Positions 52,418 through 64,000 of a stretch of 64,000 bases of DNA are shown here, one piece after another. Under the pieces are notes generated by a model. The model ran no database searches, was not told the DNA's origin, and saw only the letters and a list, made by a program, of their open reading frames with translations. The stretch covers positions 27,190,637-27,254,636 of the forward strand of contig NC_034414.1 in assembly GCF_002078875.1 (NCBI RefSeq), in the 5' to 3' direction. The translations under genes and the position numbers were made by a program. Position 1 is the first letter of the stretch. Every line of letters starts with the position of its first letter. The DNA is from Numida meleagris (lineage: Eukaryota > Chordata > Aves > Galliformes > Numididae).

Positions 52418-52604
52418 CTGTGCGTCTTCATATGTGTATCTCCCTGGGTCTTTGACATTTTGGCTTGTTTTCTCATAGCTGTGGGAATCCAGGTTGATAG
52501 CACTCTGGGCCCCAGGAGCTAGAAACTCTTGCCAGATTTCCTCCACTCTGGTGGTCACGTCCTGTAAAGGTTGTTTTTTGAGATCTTGGACAGCCAACCA
52601 AAAC
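52418..52604 (-). CDS. RGS6: RGS6 coding exon: central RGS domain
   Basis: This 187-base exon finishes a split Arg codon and then encodes 62 residues: [50 protein letters not shown] and [12 protein letters not shown]. The acceptor is TGCCTGCTACAG|G and the donor is GCACAG|GTTTGT. It holds the middle helices of the RGS box. The Asn in AINLDS corresponds to the key Asn128 of RGS4 that positions the catalytic Gln of G-alpha, so GAP activity should be retained. [10 protein letters not shown] and SHSYE separate RGS6 from RGS7. It is the longest RGS6 exon in the window and is flanked by introns of about 6.9 and 12.3 kb. Confidence 0.98.
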
Positions 52605-55042
52605 CTGTAGCAGGCAAAAAACAAAAGGGGAGACACTTATAAGGTAAGAGGAGAGAGATTTATACAAGATTTTGTTGATAAGCCTGGTCAGAGTCCCAAA
52701 TGGCAGCTGAATTTGCAGGAGACTCTCCATTTAGCATGACTTTGGGGGGAGGTGTGATATACTTTACACCAAACCATTACAGTGTGGTTAAGATCAGAAA
52801 AGTGACTTTAAGAAACGATATATCCTTATTTAAACCATCTCTGCAGAAGTGTGACATTAGGGAGGCAAGCAGGAAACCTCAAGAGCCCATGCAGCTGGAG
52901 GAGGAACACAAACTGCTTCCCACCACCCCACCGCAATCTGCTGGTAATTTCTGCCTGCAGGATCTGTTGTCTGCAGGGGATGCAGAATACAGAACAACAA
53001 ACTTAATATTCATATCATTTCCAGGGTGAAGTTGTGGCACTGGCATTTAGAGAGATCTTTTTTTATTTTTGAGACTCGTAAACTGACCAGCATTCAGATG
53101 GATGCCATGGGAAGGGATGAATACAGAACCCAGTTATGCCCATGCCATTGTGCTCTGCAGGGAGAGTCAAGGTCACTGCTTGTTCTGGGCAGCTGAAAGA
53201 GCTGCACAATCTTGAAAATCGTGCATCCCCCACTTTTAATTATGGAAGACTACCAAATAAATGAGTTGAACTTTCACTGAAAGCCTCATTTCCCATCTCA
53301 AATTATTCACTGCTGCCCTGTACTAAAGCAAATGCTTCCCCCATGTCGGGCGGAAGATGAGACAGTCTGTTCTAAAGCAAAACCCTGCAGGCAGCAAGGG
53401 AGAATGGAGAAGCCAGCAGTCCCCGTGACTCCTGTGCTGCTTTGGCCCCTGGGCTGGCTGCCAGCAGGGTTTCCTGGTGCTGCCACAGAAACATGGGGGG
53501 ACCATCATCAAAGGAGGCTGCCAATCCATTTAGCCTTGTCCCATACTTGCAATAGAGGAGAAGGTCCTTCTTGGAAAAAAAATAATTGAAAATTTTAAAT
53601 TGCAGATGCGATGGTAACTTGCAAATGCAGAAAAGGCACGAAGAAGAAAGATGCTAATCAACCAAGAGTAGCTGGGATGCTTTAAGATTAACACTTGGCT
53701 AGACAGAAGATATTCTGCCCTGGGAGCCTGGGAGGCGGGCTGGGAGCAGGCACACTGTGAAGTGACAGCCTGCCAGCACAGGAGCACCATCCATTCTAAT
53801 AACCATTTGGCTCAGTCTGAAAACCGCCCAACCAAACCAACCTGATGCTAACAAGAACGAGCTCTTCCTACTGCAAGCAACTGTGAATTCATGCCCAAGG
53901 CTGGATGGCCTCTTTAAGGCAAAGAGGGTTTTTGCCTTGGTGGAAATTTCAAAGCTGTTCATTTGAGCTGGTATCTGAAAGTCAGGGAACATCAAAGAGG
54001 GGTACCCAGCCCCACAGCCATGACTCCCAGGTGAATTCTCTGCTATGAGAACCCATCCTGAATTCAGTGCATAAGCTGGGCTTCCTATGGCATTCCTAGA
54101 GCACTTATAAGGGAGCAGCAGGTATTTCTGCCCAGGAATGGTGCAGACACACAATGGCTACCTTGAATTTTTGCAGCAAGATCAAACACACTCCCTTAGT
54201 CAGTCCTGCAAATGCTGGAGCACAAGCTGGACCCAGGGCCATGAGCAGCCAGTAGGAGATCCCGCATTCCCTTCTCCTTCACCTGGGAGCTGCCCCATGG
54301 CAGTCACCTTGTGTGGGGCAGGAGGGAAATGTCTGCCCATGTCCTCCCCAGCAGCACCCCAAGGAGAGCAGAAGTAGTACAGAACTGCTTGCACTGAGGG
54401 GAAGGCAGCCCTGATTGCAGGATCTCTGCCCTTTACAAAACAGAATGCTAGATCTGGAGAAGGCTGATAATACGGCATCCTAAACTGGTGTCAGAGACAT
54501 AAAGCATTCTAGCCTCATCCAGCATGTAATTAACTTGCTGTCACTCGCGGGAGATATTCTGTAATGGTCCTTTATCCCATGCAGACTCCTCATGGCACAG
54601 GGAGCTCCTGGAGCTCCACATGACTGCTCTGCCTCTGCGGGGTGCTGTGGGCGGCTTGCAGATGCCCTCAGCAAAAAGGCTGCTGGGGAAACCCTGCGGC
54701 TGCTCCTGAGGTATGGTGCAACACAAAAATGAATTTCAAAATTAAATCAGACAAAAAATATGGATGATTGGAGACTGAGGAGAGACTGTCAGCATGAAGA
54801 TGGTGCTGCAACATCATCCCAGGGCAGGACTTGGTACCCCTGGCTTGGCAGCAAAGTTCTGGAGTGACTCTTGGTTTGAAACATGACCATACTTCCCTCT
54901 TCTTGCCTCACAGACCACCTTGCATCTCTCACCAGTCGCAGCCTTGCTCTCATTTCCTTTCAACAAGATAAAAACCATCAGTTTAACAGCACGGTTGGGA
55001 GGCTAAGTGAAGGTACGAAATAAGCACACATCAACACAGACT

Positions 55043-55055
55043 GGGGGGGGGGGGG
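55043..55055. repeat. G13 homopolymer
   Basis: Thirteen consecutive G residues lie in an RGS6 intron, on the template side of the gene. Confidence 0.9.
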
Positions 55056-56540
55056 AGGTTTCACACTGTTGTATAGCTTTATGGCTGCGGTGAGTGTGGG
55101 GTGGCTGAAGCCAGCAGAAAGCCGCCCTCAAAGAGGCGTGCTGGGACTGGTGGCTCAGCGAGGCCGTGGGCTAGGGGCAAGCACAGCCCTGCTCCTTCAC
55201 TGCTGCTGCTGCATTCCCAGCGAGTGCTGTGCAGCAGGAATGGGAGCAACACGCCCACTGCCCTGCTGCCTCTGCTCAGCTATCCTCCCTCCTCCTCCCC
55301 CAGGCTAGGCACCCCACTTTTGAGCTGTAAAGCTCTTCTCACTACCACCTCTTACTTCTCTGGGACAGGATGTGGCTCTCTGTGGTTAAGCAGCACCCAG
55401 TGTGCGTCCGGCTGCCCGCCAAGAAGTGAATAAAGCCACGCAGAGCCCAGGAAGCAGCTCTGCTCACAAGTGACAGCTCGAGTGGAGAGCTGCAGCCACC
55501 ACACTCAGGTCGCCTGGATGAGTATGTGTTATTCACAGGCAAAAGCAGCAGAAAATCTCTTTGTGCCATGCTGCTTCCCCTCGGCCGTGGAGCGCCCGTG
55601 CCGCCTGGTGGCTGGCAGGGATCGAACCCTGCTCCCAGGGCACCAGCACCAGGGCACCCGCATCACCTGCAGCACCTGGGGCTGCTGGGCATGGCTACAG
55701 CCAGGGCTTGGCGACAGCTTCCAGAACTGTTACAAACTTTGTGTGAATGGTTTTGCTTTGTACAAGCATAGGCTTAGGTACTTTTTCTCTTTGCTAAATA
55801 GGTCTGCTTTCCATAATGTCCCAAAATTTCATTTCCTGATGAAAATTAAAGGAAAAAAAACAATTGGCAACATGTTTCGGCCATTAGGTTTCACATAAGA
55901 TAGAAACGCTTTCTGCAGATAAAATTCTTTTCCAGATAGCTCCATTTGCGACATATGTTCACAACAGCACACAAAACGTCCACGCTGCTATATTGCAAGC
56001 TCCACAGCACATTCCTATAAAGAGTCATGCATTCCCTACTTAGGCCCATAAACAGGTGTGCAGTCTTCTTTCCCATTGGGTAAAATTAGCATGTCCCATA
56101 TTCCCACCTAGCTTTCTCCTTCCAGCTGACACCCTTTGAAGCTGGGAAAAAATCAATCCACTGGTTAGATGAACATCTCAGCTATCTCGAGGTGTCTCAC
56201 GAGATTTCCGGGACATGAAAAATGTATACAACTCTCTGTTGGCTCCTTTTCTTTTTTTTTTCTTTTTTTTAAATTGAAGCTTTGTCATTTTGTTTGCTAT
56301 ATTTTGGGTACTTTAAAAATCAACAGAGGCAAAACAAACTGTAGATGAAAGACAGCAACAGAGACAGAAAACAGAAGAGAGCAAGAAAAAGAGTTAAAAT
56401 AAAAACAGAGAGAAAAAAAAACTCACCTCCCCAGCTTTCCTGCTCTCACATAAATAATGGACAGACAGTAAATAAATAAGTTACAGGGCTCAGCCAAGCC
56501 TGGGAGACTGATGGACATGATCCTGCAAGCATATTACAAC

Positions 56541-56580
56541 GCAGAAACACAGCTGGAAGGAGACCTGGGAGGTCACAGTC
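56541..56580 (-). mobile_element. Possible short CR1-like 3' end
   Basis: GCAGAAACACAGCTGGAAGG followed by AGACCTGGGAGGTCA resembles the inverted CR1 terminus with ACAGCTGGAAGGGACC. Only about 40 bases match, so chance is possible. Confidence 0.3.
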
Positions 56581-58950
56581 TGGTTTGCTGCTGTCTCGGG
56601 CAGTGCCTCTCTTGAGACCCCCAGCAGAACCGATTTTTCTCAGCTAGGAAGACATGGAAATGCCCCACCACCATCCAGCCTGGGATTTTGGATAGGGATA
56701 GAATTTGGTCCCTTTGATATATCACCGAATTACAGTCAACACACTCTCAGCTGCACGCAAGATGGAAGCTCCTTTCTAGCACCACCAGGAATTTCTAGAT
56801 TTTTCAGCAATCACTTTCCCGTATCTGTCCTGAGGATAGCACAGTGGCCTGCAGGACTCCTGCCAACGTTAGCAAAGATCCACCTGATGCTCTCAAGATA
56901 CCACATGTCCCTGCTGTGACAATTCCCATGTCTCCAGATCATTAGTAGGAGGAGGGGCTTTAGCAGACACCTGCAAAAATAATTTTTCTAGCAAGGGGTT
57001 ACATGCTGTGCTCTCAGAAATTTCCTCACAGCTTCCCAGAGTTTGGGTGGGATGCATCTCACTTAACCATAGCTGCCCACCATGCAGACACAATCACTTG
57101 TCTCAGACTTACAGATGTTGGAGAATGAGGAGAGCATTACGGTGTAATTTAGTTGCTTTTAGATTTGTTTTCAGTTAAAGCTGAAATGAATCCTTCCCTG
57201 GTAATTCACTGACTCCTCTTCAGCTTCTCTTCTCTCACACTAAAGGGAGCCTTGATACTGGATGACGAAGAAGAAGGCATGTGCTATCAAGCTGGCTGCC
57301 TAGGTGAGACAGGTCCCTGCCTTCCTGCTGGGCATAACTTAAACCCTGCTTGCATGTTTAAGCATCCAGCAATTGATTTCCTTTCTACCATATACACTTA
57401 ATGTGAATTCAGGAGCTTTCTCTGCCACACTTGAACCTTAGGGAGCCACCTTTCGCTTCTCAGCATTTAACAATCCATCCTATTCCAGCTTCCTTTATGA
57501 ATACTTCTACCTTTATGTCCTGTTAATTATTATTTACAGCCCCAAGCAGCTCTACTAATACTGATCCAGTATTAGGTCATAACAATACCACATTAACCAG
57601 TACCATGGTAAAGATACCATAAGAATGAAAGCAATGATACAATATTAACTAATAATGATACCAGAGTCTTCCAAAAGGGATGTGGGATTTAACGTCTCTA
57701 TCACAGCCCATTAATTTGCAGCTTCCCATGGCTACAGGCGTTTTCATAACCAACAAGAATGCACATCTGCAGGAGGAGCACCTCTGATTGACTGAGAAAG
57801 GTAAATGCTTGCTTTGTAATAATGAAAATTTCTCGATCTGTTTGAATAGGATGCACCGGGGGGACACCCACTAGTGGTAAAACCCGCTAGATTTCATTAG
57901 TGCAACCCCAAATATATGTCAGGAAACCCATTTGAGGAGCATTTCAATATAGTATATTAATTTTGCACTTCATCATTACAATTTAATTGCAAACGAGCTC
58001 CAATATACATAAGTGCAGTCATTAAGCACATACAAGTTCAGTACCTGTTCAGCAATACAGTATCAAGTTCATTTATGTAATTTATCAACACTTCCCTGTT
58101 TATCTTAAAAATAACTTTCAAGTTCTTAAAAATCACAAATATAGAAGCGCATCGATTTTTCAGTTTTGCTACTGCCACGCTTTTTGTATTTCTCCCTGGG
58201 CAAGCAAATACGATAAATATGACAGTCAGTTCCAAAGTCAGTTAAAGTCACTTCCTGGGAAATTTCACTTTCAGATCTCACATGCTAGCAGACTGCAATA
58301 AAGTGGGAACTGTTTATATGCTGTACTAATGCATGTAATTGTTGAAGTGAAAGAATTTTAACGAAACATAAATTTCAAGCCTGTGCAATTAAGTTCTGAA
58401 CTGGTATAAACTGAGAGCAGCACCAAACCTTCTCACAGCCAGCAAAGGCACAGAAAAAGACAAACTGCATATTCAGCTGGTGGCAGATTTCTTCATCACT
58501 TGGGCAGGTATGATTCTGACAGTAAAACTGGGAGCACAATGTCTGCATCTGCCAGATACCTGTGTGGCCTATTGGAAGGGGACAGTCCCTGCGTCCATCC
58601 GTGCTCTGAGAAGGCATCACAGCACAGCCTCAACCATACAATTTAGACTGTGTAAAAAATTTTTTTTTGCTGGATACTGTAGTATCTAGGGCAGTCAAAT
58701 GACATTATTTCTGGACCCTTCTCTGTCTCCCAGACTAATGAGGAGCAGGTGAAGACCACTGCAGATAGCAATGAACAGGGCACAGGAGTGCACACTGACA
58801 CTCTACCACCAATTCAGACTTTGACTACAGCACCAGCCAGTGGCTGCAGCTTGCCCTGGTGCCACCACCACCTAGTGTTGGCCCACCAAAATTGGCAGCT
58901 TATTCTTGCTGCCTTTTCCTGCTGTAGTTGAAGCAGCAGAATTGTGCCAC

Positions 58951-58974
58951 AGTATCTACATCAGTATCTACATC
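58951..58974. repeat. 12-base tandem duplication
   Basis: AGTATCTACATC occurs twice in a row, in an RGS6 intron. Confidence 0.9.
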
Positions 58975-59507
58975 ATGTTTCATACTAGAAATTTTGACTT
59001 CTTCACAGTGAGGAAAGCCAGAATGCACCCAGATCACCCACAGAAGAGAACTCTATTACAGTGAGAGTCAAGCTCTCAAATAGTTAAGAGATGCCTGAAT
59101 TCAAAGTAGCCATTGCAAACCCGATTTGCTGAGTGAAAGCGCTGCAACAGCTTTTGGCCACATGAATACCACCCCATATTTCTTCCACATGGCCCCTGCC
59201 ACAAATGCACATACAAACTCTATGTATTATTAGGGGGCTTATAAGCCATGTTTCATCACAAAATTACAACTTTGCAAGCCTATGCATGTTATACTTGCAA
59301 TACTGACTGTGCTAAATTGCTCCTGGGATTACTTACATCATTCTAGTATATGCATTTGTAGCAGCGTTACAGGCCAGACCTTGCCGTTCTCAGCTTTACT
59401 CAAATTGGTGTTTTTAGAAGTTCACCATAGATCAAGCACTGCATTTCAACTATGAAAGAGAGTATGATTAGCCCTGTTCATTTAGTTCAAGTGAAAAATG
59501 GATTCAC

Positions 59508-59633
59508 CTGAGGTTTTCTGAGCTGAACTCTGATTCCAGGAAACGAAGGAACTGGTCTCGGCCTACTGGGTCCTTCAGCACCTCATCCATGGAGAAGCCC
59601 CATCTTTTCACACGCTGCTGACTAGGTTCTTTG
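59508..59633 (-). CDS. RGS6: RGS6 coding exon: start of the RGS domain
   Basis: This 126-base exon completes a Ser codon and encodes [36 protein letters not shown] and SSENL, then two bases of an Arg codon. The acceptor is preceded by a long pyrimidine tract (CCCCTCTCTCTCCAAACAG), and the donor is CTCAG|GTGAAT. It covers the first helices of the RGS box. The SSEN motif carries the Asn that in RGS4-type structures contacts the switch regions of the G-alpha subunit, so this part of the GAP surface is intact. Small differences from human RGS6, from memory, are SMDEVLKDP here against SFDEILKDQ. Confidence 0.97.
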
Positions 59634-62299
59634 CTGTTTGGAGAGAGAGGGGAAAAACAGATGGAATGTGCATTTCTGCCTGCTGTCCCAGCAGCTGCTG
59701 CTGTTCCTGTTAAGCAGCAAAGGGAAAAAGATTATCAGACAAGGAGATGGTGGCTATTTCCTTAGGATTTTCCAGAGATACAAGTCAGCAAACAACACAC
59801 AAGAAGGAGCTACAAAGACCATGGTCGTGGTTAATGTGACTGTATTATCTGAGTGCTGCTTATATGGCAAAATGAGAGAGATCGTGAATGATACTATTTT
59901 CAGTGAAATTTCCTGTACTTTTTGCATAAAGAACCATTTCTTTTCTGCCAAGGCAGAAATTTGCCAGCAGTGTTCTCTGGGCCAGTGGCAAGCTCCAGAG
60001 CATCATCCTGAGCCCCACACAGTGCTGGCTGGTTACTTGGAACTGCCTTCACATTTTCAGTTGCACATCTGCATTGAAAAAGCATTTCCACTGGGCAGAG
60101 AGGACAAGATTTCTAAAAAATGATTCCTGCTTTGTGGTCTTCTATTTTTCAGTGCCTCTGATTTTTTGATGCCTAAGTCTTGCAAGACTAAAAAGCAACC
60201 CCCTCTTCCCTTCCATGATAACCAGACTCTTACTTTGTGCCTCAGCTGGGACACTGAGATGTGGAGGCACCCAAATTCACTCACAACCTTTCTGCTACAT
60301 TATTTCTTAATACAACCCTGCTTATATAAGCTGTTGTTTGAATTGCCAGACATGTTGCAGAGATGCCTATGGGGAGAGACACTGCCTAGGAGTCACGAGG
60401 ATCCTATGAGACAGCCTACATCAGAGCGTAATCTGGGCTCATGAAGTGTTTGAAAGCTTCTGGTGTGATGGCGTCATACTATGAGACAACCATTAAAACA
60501 CAGTTCAGCTGCTCATGTTTGTGACAGTAGAGCCATTGTAAACAGTACATATCTATTAAACTGTATGTCTCGTCATGTCCACAGTGATTCCTAACCCTGG
60601 AGCCTTAGGGGACGGTGGCGATCTGTGCTGAAGACAAATAAGCCACGGGGGTAAATAAAATGCCCACTTTGATTTCCTCTTGCTATGGAGACTAAGCAAC
60701 ACTGATGGACATGTCCTCACTCGAGGCGCAGAGTGCTGGGGCTGGCTCCTCCTCTGCTGAGTGAGCCACGCTGGACATGGGAACATGAGAGCCGTGCTGG
60801 TGCAGAGCTATGCACCAGCCAAGTTCAGGGAATTGCCTGCTGATCCTGGAGATCAGCAGCTGCTCTGCTTGCTGCTGCACAAACTGAAAAGGCCAAAGTG
60901 CTGTCTAAAACTGAAGCCTTTCCGAGGCATTTCCCCAGTGCCACAAAAGATGAGCTGCACAGCGCTGACCCTGCTCAGAAGCTGGCTTTGCCATCAGAAG
61001 GGAAGGGGGTTTAGTTTCCCTGAACTGGGGCTCTGCTCTCCTAACACAAGAAGCATAGGCAGCTTGCGCAGACAGCACAAGGGCTACTGGAGCTCTCGGG
61101 AATCATTAAATTATTCATGCAAGTTGCAACTAGATGCAGACACAAGGAGGTCTCTTGCTATAGAGAATAAAATGAAAATGCAAAGATGTTTGTTCTCTCA
61201 TCTCACAACAATACAGCAGGTGAACTGCCTTCTGTAACTCTGAAATCATAACAGAAACAAAGCTTTTGCTCTAATTCTTAATAAGGCCATGACATCTGGT
61301 TGATTATATCCCTTGGGGACACAAAAATATTTTCTGGGGTTTCCAGCCACCTCAACAGACCCAGAAGTAATGATGCCTGGATTACACTGTGGGTGGAGTT
61401 CCTCCAGAGTAGTATTTTGCAGGGGCTGTATCTGCTTGTAACCCTGGTAGGGAGGATGGAGAAACTGAGAGAAACTGACTGAAAAAGAAATCCAAAATAT
61501 TGATTTTATATGAAAAGAGGTAGAGACTAGGGAACTAATTACCAGCTTCTGTGACTTTCAGAGAAGCAGGGGACAACACCTTTCACATCCCACATCATGT
61601 GTATTTTACACAGAGAAATAACTTGCCCTTTTCCTGGAACACTGATTCATGATGAACTGGCTCTCCTAAGCTGGCAGCATCTTAAAATTTGCATCATTAT
61701 TTAAGCACAGATAATATTAGATTTGTCATTCTTTTTTTCAAAGATTTACTAAAATGAACTCCCAGTTCTCTTTGGCACTGAACAACAACAGCAGCTCAGC
61801 TGCAGGAAAAGCTGCAGAGCATTTGCAGCCATCTGCCAAAGGATGCCCTGAGTGAGCAATGAAGGTGGTGGCACGGTGAGTCACAGCATTTTGCTACTAC
61901 CCCAACCTGTCCTGTATGCCAGTGCCATCTTGCACAGGGTTCCACAATTTGAGGAGGACCTGAGAGCAGGCTCTCAAGGGTCAAAGGAGGTGTGCTAGAA
62001 CACAGACCTTGCAGCAGTATCCTGTATCAGTGGGCTCACAGAGCTGAGCTCCAGCATGCTCTCCATGGGCATGAAAATGCCCTAACTTACACAGTAATGC
62101 TAATCAAGCACATGGAAGTGAAAGGGCTGTATAATCCACAGCAATAATGAAGTATACAATTCTGTTTAAACTTCAGTTATGCGAATGTATCTTGTGAAGT
62201 TACAGAGATCAAACTTCCTACCCCAAAAAGACCGTGGGAAAACCATACAAATAAAATTGCAAGGCAACTCTAATATTACCTAAAACTGCCAATTCTTAC
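59634..62299 (-). other. RGS6: RGS6 intron (2666 bases)
   Basis: This is a GT-AG intron between the GGL/linker exon and the first RGS-box exon. Long plus-strand ORFs here (for example 59638-60123, 161 codons) show no recognisable protein and I read them as chance. I saw no repeat or RNA gene. Confidence 0.9.
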
Positions 62300-62410
62300 C
62301 TCATTTCAATGTCCCACAAAGCTGCATCATCACTTATCCAGGGATTGGAAGGCTCAGCAGGAGTGATAAAGGGGTCATATTCCACATACTGCTCTGTGTA
62401 GGCTATTAAA
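62300..62410 (-). CDS. RGS6: RGS6 coding exon: C-terminal GGL domain and linker to the RGS domain
   Basis: This 111-base exon starts with the last base of a split codon and encodes [14 protein letters not shown], then [14 protein letters not shown], then AALWDIEM. It ends in the first two bases of a Ser codon. The acceptor follows a T-rich tract ending in CTGTCAG, and the donor is ATGAG|GTAAGA. The [13 protein letters not shown] stretch is the part of the G-gamma-like domain that parallels the DPLLTP...NPF end of conventional G-gamma subunits, and it contacts Gbeta5. Human RGS6 is nearly identical, with L for F after DP and V for the first A of DDAALWD. The preceding GGL exon is not visible between 62411 and 64000. 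Confidence 0.96.
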
Positions 62411-64000
62411 CTGACAGATATTAAAAAAAGTAAAAAAGAAGAAGAAAAAAGACAAGTCGGTGCCTGAATGCTCAGTCATGTATCAGAGATATAGATTTTC
62501 TCTCTTCCCCCCCAACCCTTGTTGGAAGTCTTTTTTTCCATGTTTGGATCAGCATGGTTCTTAGTACTCGCACACAACAGTCCCTTTTCCCAGGAAGGGT
62601 GCATGCAAGGATTTCTCTGCAGCACTCACCAGTTCACTCAAGGATTCCTCAAGGTTGGTTCTGCTGAGATGCCTACAGAGAGCCTGATGTGGCAGTAACT
62701 GAACTGACATGGTAGGACTTCCCACAGACAGCAATGTGACTCTGAAGCACATGTCCTCTACATTTCTTGCATGCTGCTACTCCCTCCTTCCTTTTTGTTT
62801 TTTTGCAAATGCGTTTGCACTCACAGCTTTAAGCATTGTGAGTAACTCATCAAAATACTGTCATGCATTGCAGCTAAGAATACTCTTAAATCTTTGGAGG
62901 ATCAAAGTCCTGAGCATCAGATCTTCAGCATATAGGTCATTTTGTTTTGTCAGAATACCAGTTAGTACAATGGCACTTGATGCAATATACTTCAGTGTAG
63001 TTTATAATCATTAATGTAAAATGAAGTAAACTATACAGGTATTGAATAAACACCTAGATTTTATACTAGTTTGCTTCAAGCCTAGTCAGATAAGGCATAC
63101 GGCCTCTAATCTTAAGAGCTTCCTAGGAAAAGGCCCATGTCTGCTTGCACAGGCAACTTGGGCATTCTACTGGGGTTGGGGCCAGGCGGCAATTTTACAA
63201 AGGGTAGGCAGCAAAAAAATCAAAAGAAATTTGTCCCAGTCTATACTTGAAATACTCCAAGGCACTTTTTCATTCTTCTGCCTCAATCTGCCAACTAATT
63301 AAATAAGTTAATGGAGTCTCACCATATTGAAAACTAATCTACTTTCACTCTGATTGTCCAGAGTGTTACCTCTGGGTCTTCCATGCCTTCAAAAGGCAGG
63401 GGAAGGAAAATACCCTGTGAAACCACAGGTCACAAAAGGCAGAAACTTTCCCTGACCTGCCCTACAATAATTACTTCCTTTTGTTTGTCCTAGCTCTTAT
63501 CATGAGGCATTAAAATCATACACTTTTGTAACCACAGCAGGTTCCCACTGCCCCTCAGGGCACTCAGGGCTGTCTCATCTCATTTCATTAATTACATTTC
63601 ACGACTGTTGTGGGTCAAGGGTTGGAGGAGGGAGCAGCGTCCAATTTCAGAGAGCAGCAATCCCGGAGACATCAATGAGAGAGAGGGTTGGTTAAAAAAA
63701 AAAACAAAACAACAAAAAACAACACAAAGGATCAATCAGGAGATATCTGCTGTGAAAGTTGAACTTCTTGTAACAAAATAATAAGGTGGCATCAGAGGTG
63801 CTAGTACATGAACTAGCAAAAATAAAAGGGAGAAAAAAAATAAATGAAATAAGGGAGGATTTGCTAAACACATGTTGCTGATTCCGTATAATGACAGGAG
63901 CTGAATCATGGCCTCATTGTCTAAACAAGGCTACAGGCAGAGCTTGCGCTGAGAATCTATCTCACAATCAGGAGGCCCTACTGAGCCTTCACAGTAAGTT
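62411..64000 (-). other. RGS6: RGS6 intron, partial at the right window edge
   Basis: No coding exon is visible here. The expected upstream sequence (the GGL segment with FLNAQIDRHCLKMSK) was looked for on the minus strand and not found. The stretch contains a pyrimidine-rich acceptor tract next to 62410 and an A-rich simple stretch at 63690-63727. Confidence 0.85.

Larger units (their letters stand above)
52605..59507 (-). other. RGS6: RGS6 intron (6903 bases)
   Basis: This GT-AG intron holds a G13 run at 55043-55055, a GC-rich stretch at about 55.1-55.7 kb, a possible short CR1 3' end at 56541-56580, and a 12-base tandem duplication at 58951-58974. An AT-rich block at about 57.89-58.11 kb has several ATTA/TAAT cores. 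I recognise no exon or RNA gene. Confidence 0.9.
22500..64000 (-). other. RGS6: RGS6 gene, 3' half (partial; continues beyond right edge)
   Basis: Six spliced coding exons on the minus strand assemble without a frame break into the C-terminal 205 residues of an R7-family regulator of G-protein signaling. R7 RGS proteins pair with Gbeta5 through a GGL domain and speed GTP hydrolysis by Gi/o alpha subunits, mainly in neurons and heart. RGS6 is preferred over RGS7, RGS9 and RGS11 because of [12 protein letters not shown] (RGS7 has a different, more basic segment), LDSHSYE, and the tail motifs GRRTSLEKFTRSV and LMQSS. Against the roughly 490-residue long human isoform, the DEP, DHEX and N-terminal GGL exons are missing here and should lie to the right of the window. 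All five complete introns are GT-AG. The lower boundary is set by a tentative polyadenylation signal and is uncertain. Confidence 0.95.

Noticed and set aside
55615..55640. tRNA-like T-arm (GGTTCGATCC on the minus strand)
   Set aside because: It is only a 6-base perfect inverted repeat around TTCGAT. The T-stem register does not pair correctly and no acceptor, D or anticodon arms flank it.
59638..60123. 161-codon plus-strand ORF beside an RGS6 exon
   Set aside because: Begins in the antisense of the splice acceptor and has no recognisable protein content.
63140..63180. Stretch resembling the antisense of the preceding GGL exon (CAACTTGGGCATTCTAC)
   Set aside because: Only a few codons look similar. 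No flanking splice sites and the rest of the GGL sequence is absent.
1..64000. Bacterial-type systems (operons, CRISPR arrays, defence or phage islands)
   Set aside because: No regularly spaced direct repeats, no long contiguous ORFs and no ribosome-binding-site spacing. The DNA is plainly vertebrate.

Overview
The window is vertebrate genomic DNA, most likely from a galliform bird such as chicken. It has no operons or bacterial-type gene density. Short exons sit in multi-kilobase introns with canonical GT-AG splice sites, and there are several CR1-type non-LTR retrotransposon fragments, the dominant repeat class of birds. None of the uninterrupted ORFs of 60-235 codons is convincing as a complete gene.

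The one gene I can establish is the 3' half of RGS6 (regulator of G-protein signaling 6, R7 family) on the minus strand. Six coding exons run right to left: 62410-62300, 59633-59508, 52604-52418, 40154-40065, 33463-33410 and 22975-22925 (stop). Their phases join perfectly into 205 residues plus a stop. They cover the C-terminal part of the Gbeta5-binding GGL domain, the whole RGS (GAP) domain, and the RGS6-specific C-terminal tail ending in MQSS. The 54-base exon at 33410-33463 is in phase 0 at both ends, so it can be included or skipped without changing frame. The DEP and DHEX exons and the first part of GGL must lie to the right of base 64000.

Layout: 1 to about 22.5 kb is downstream flanking or intergenic DNA with no gene I can support. 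It holds an old CR1/L3-like LINE fragment (about 1.30-1.77 kb), a small CpG-dense patch (3.23-3.48 kb), a good CR1 3' end (13.57-13.76 kb), a degenerate tandem array (19.75-20.06 kb), and several AT-rich stretches that read like candidate regulatory DNA. From 22.5 to 62.4 kb is RGS6, mostly intron. From 62.4 to 64.0 kb is a further RGS6 intron that leaves the window. In mammals DPF3 lies downstream of RGS6 in tail-to-tail orientation, but I found no PHD-finger exon of DPF3 in the left 22 kb.

I found no novel multi-gene system. The observations most worth checking are a 162-base coding-like block inside an RGS6 intron (33685-33846), the (CAGA)4 repeat inside the splice acceptor of the terminal exon, and the CpG-dense patch.
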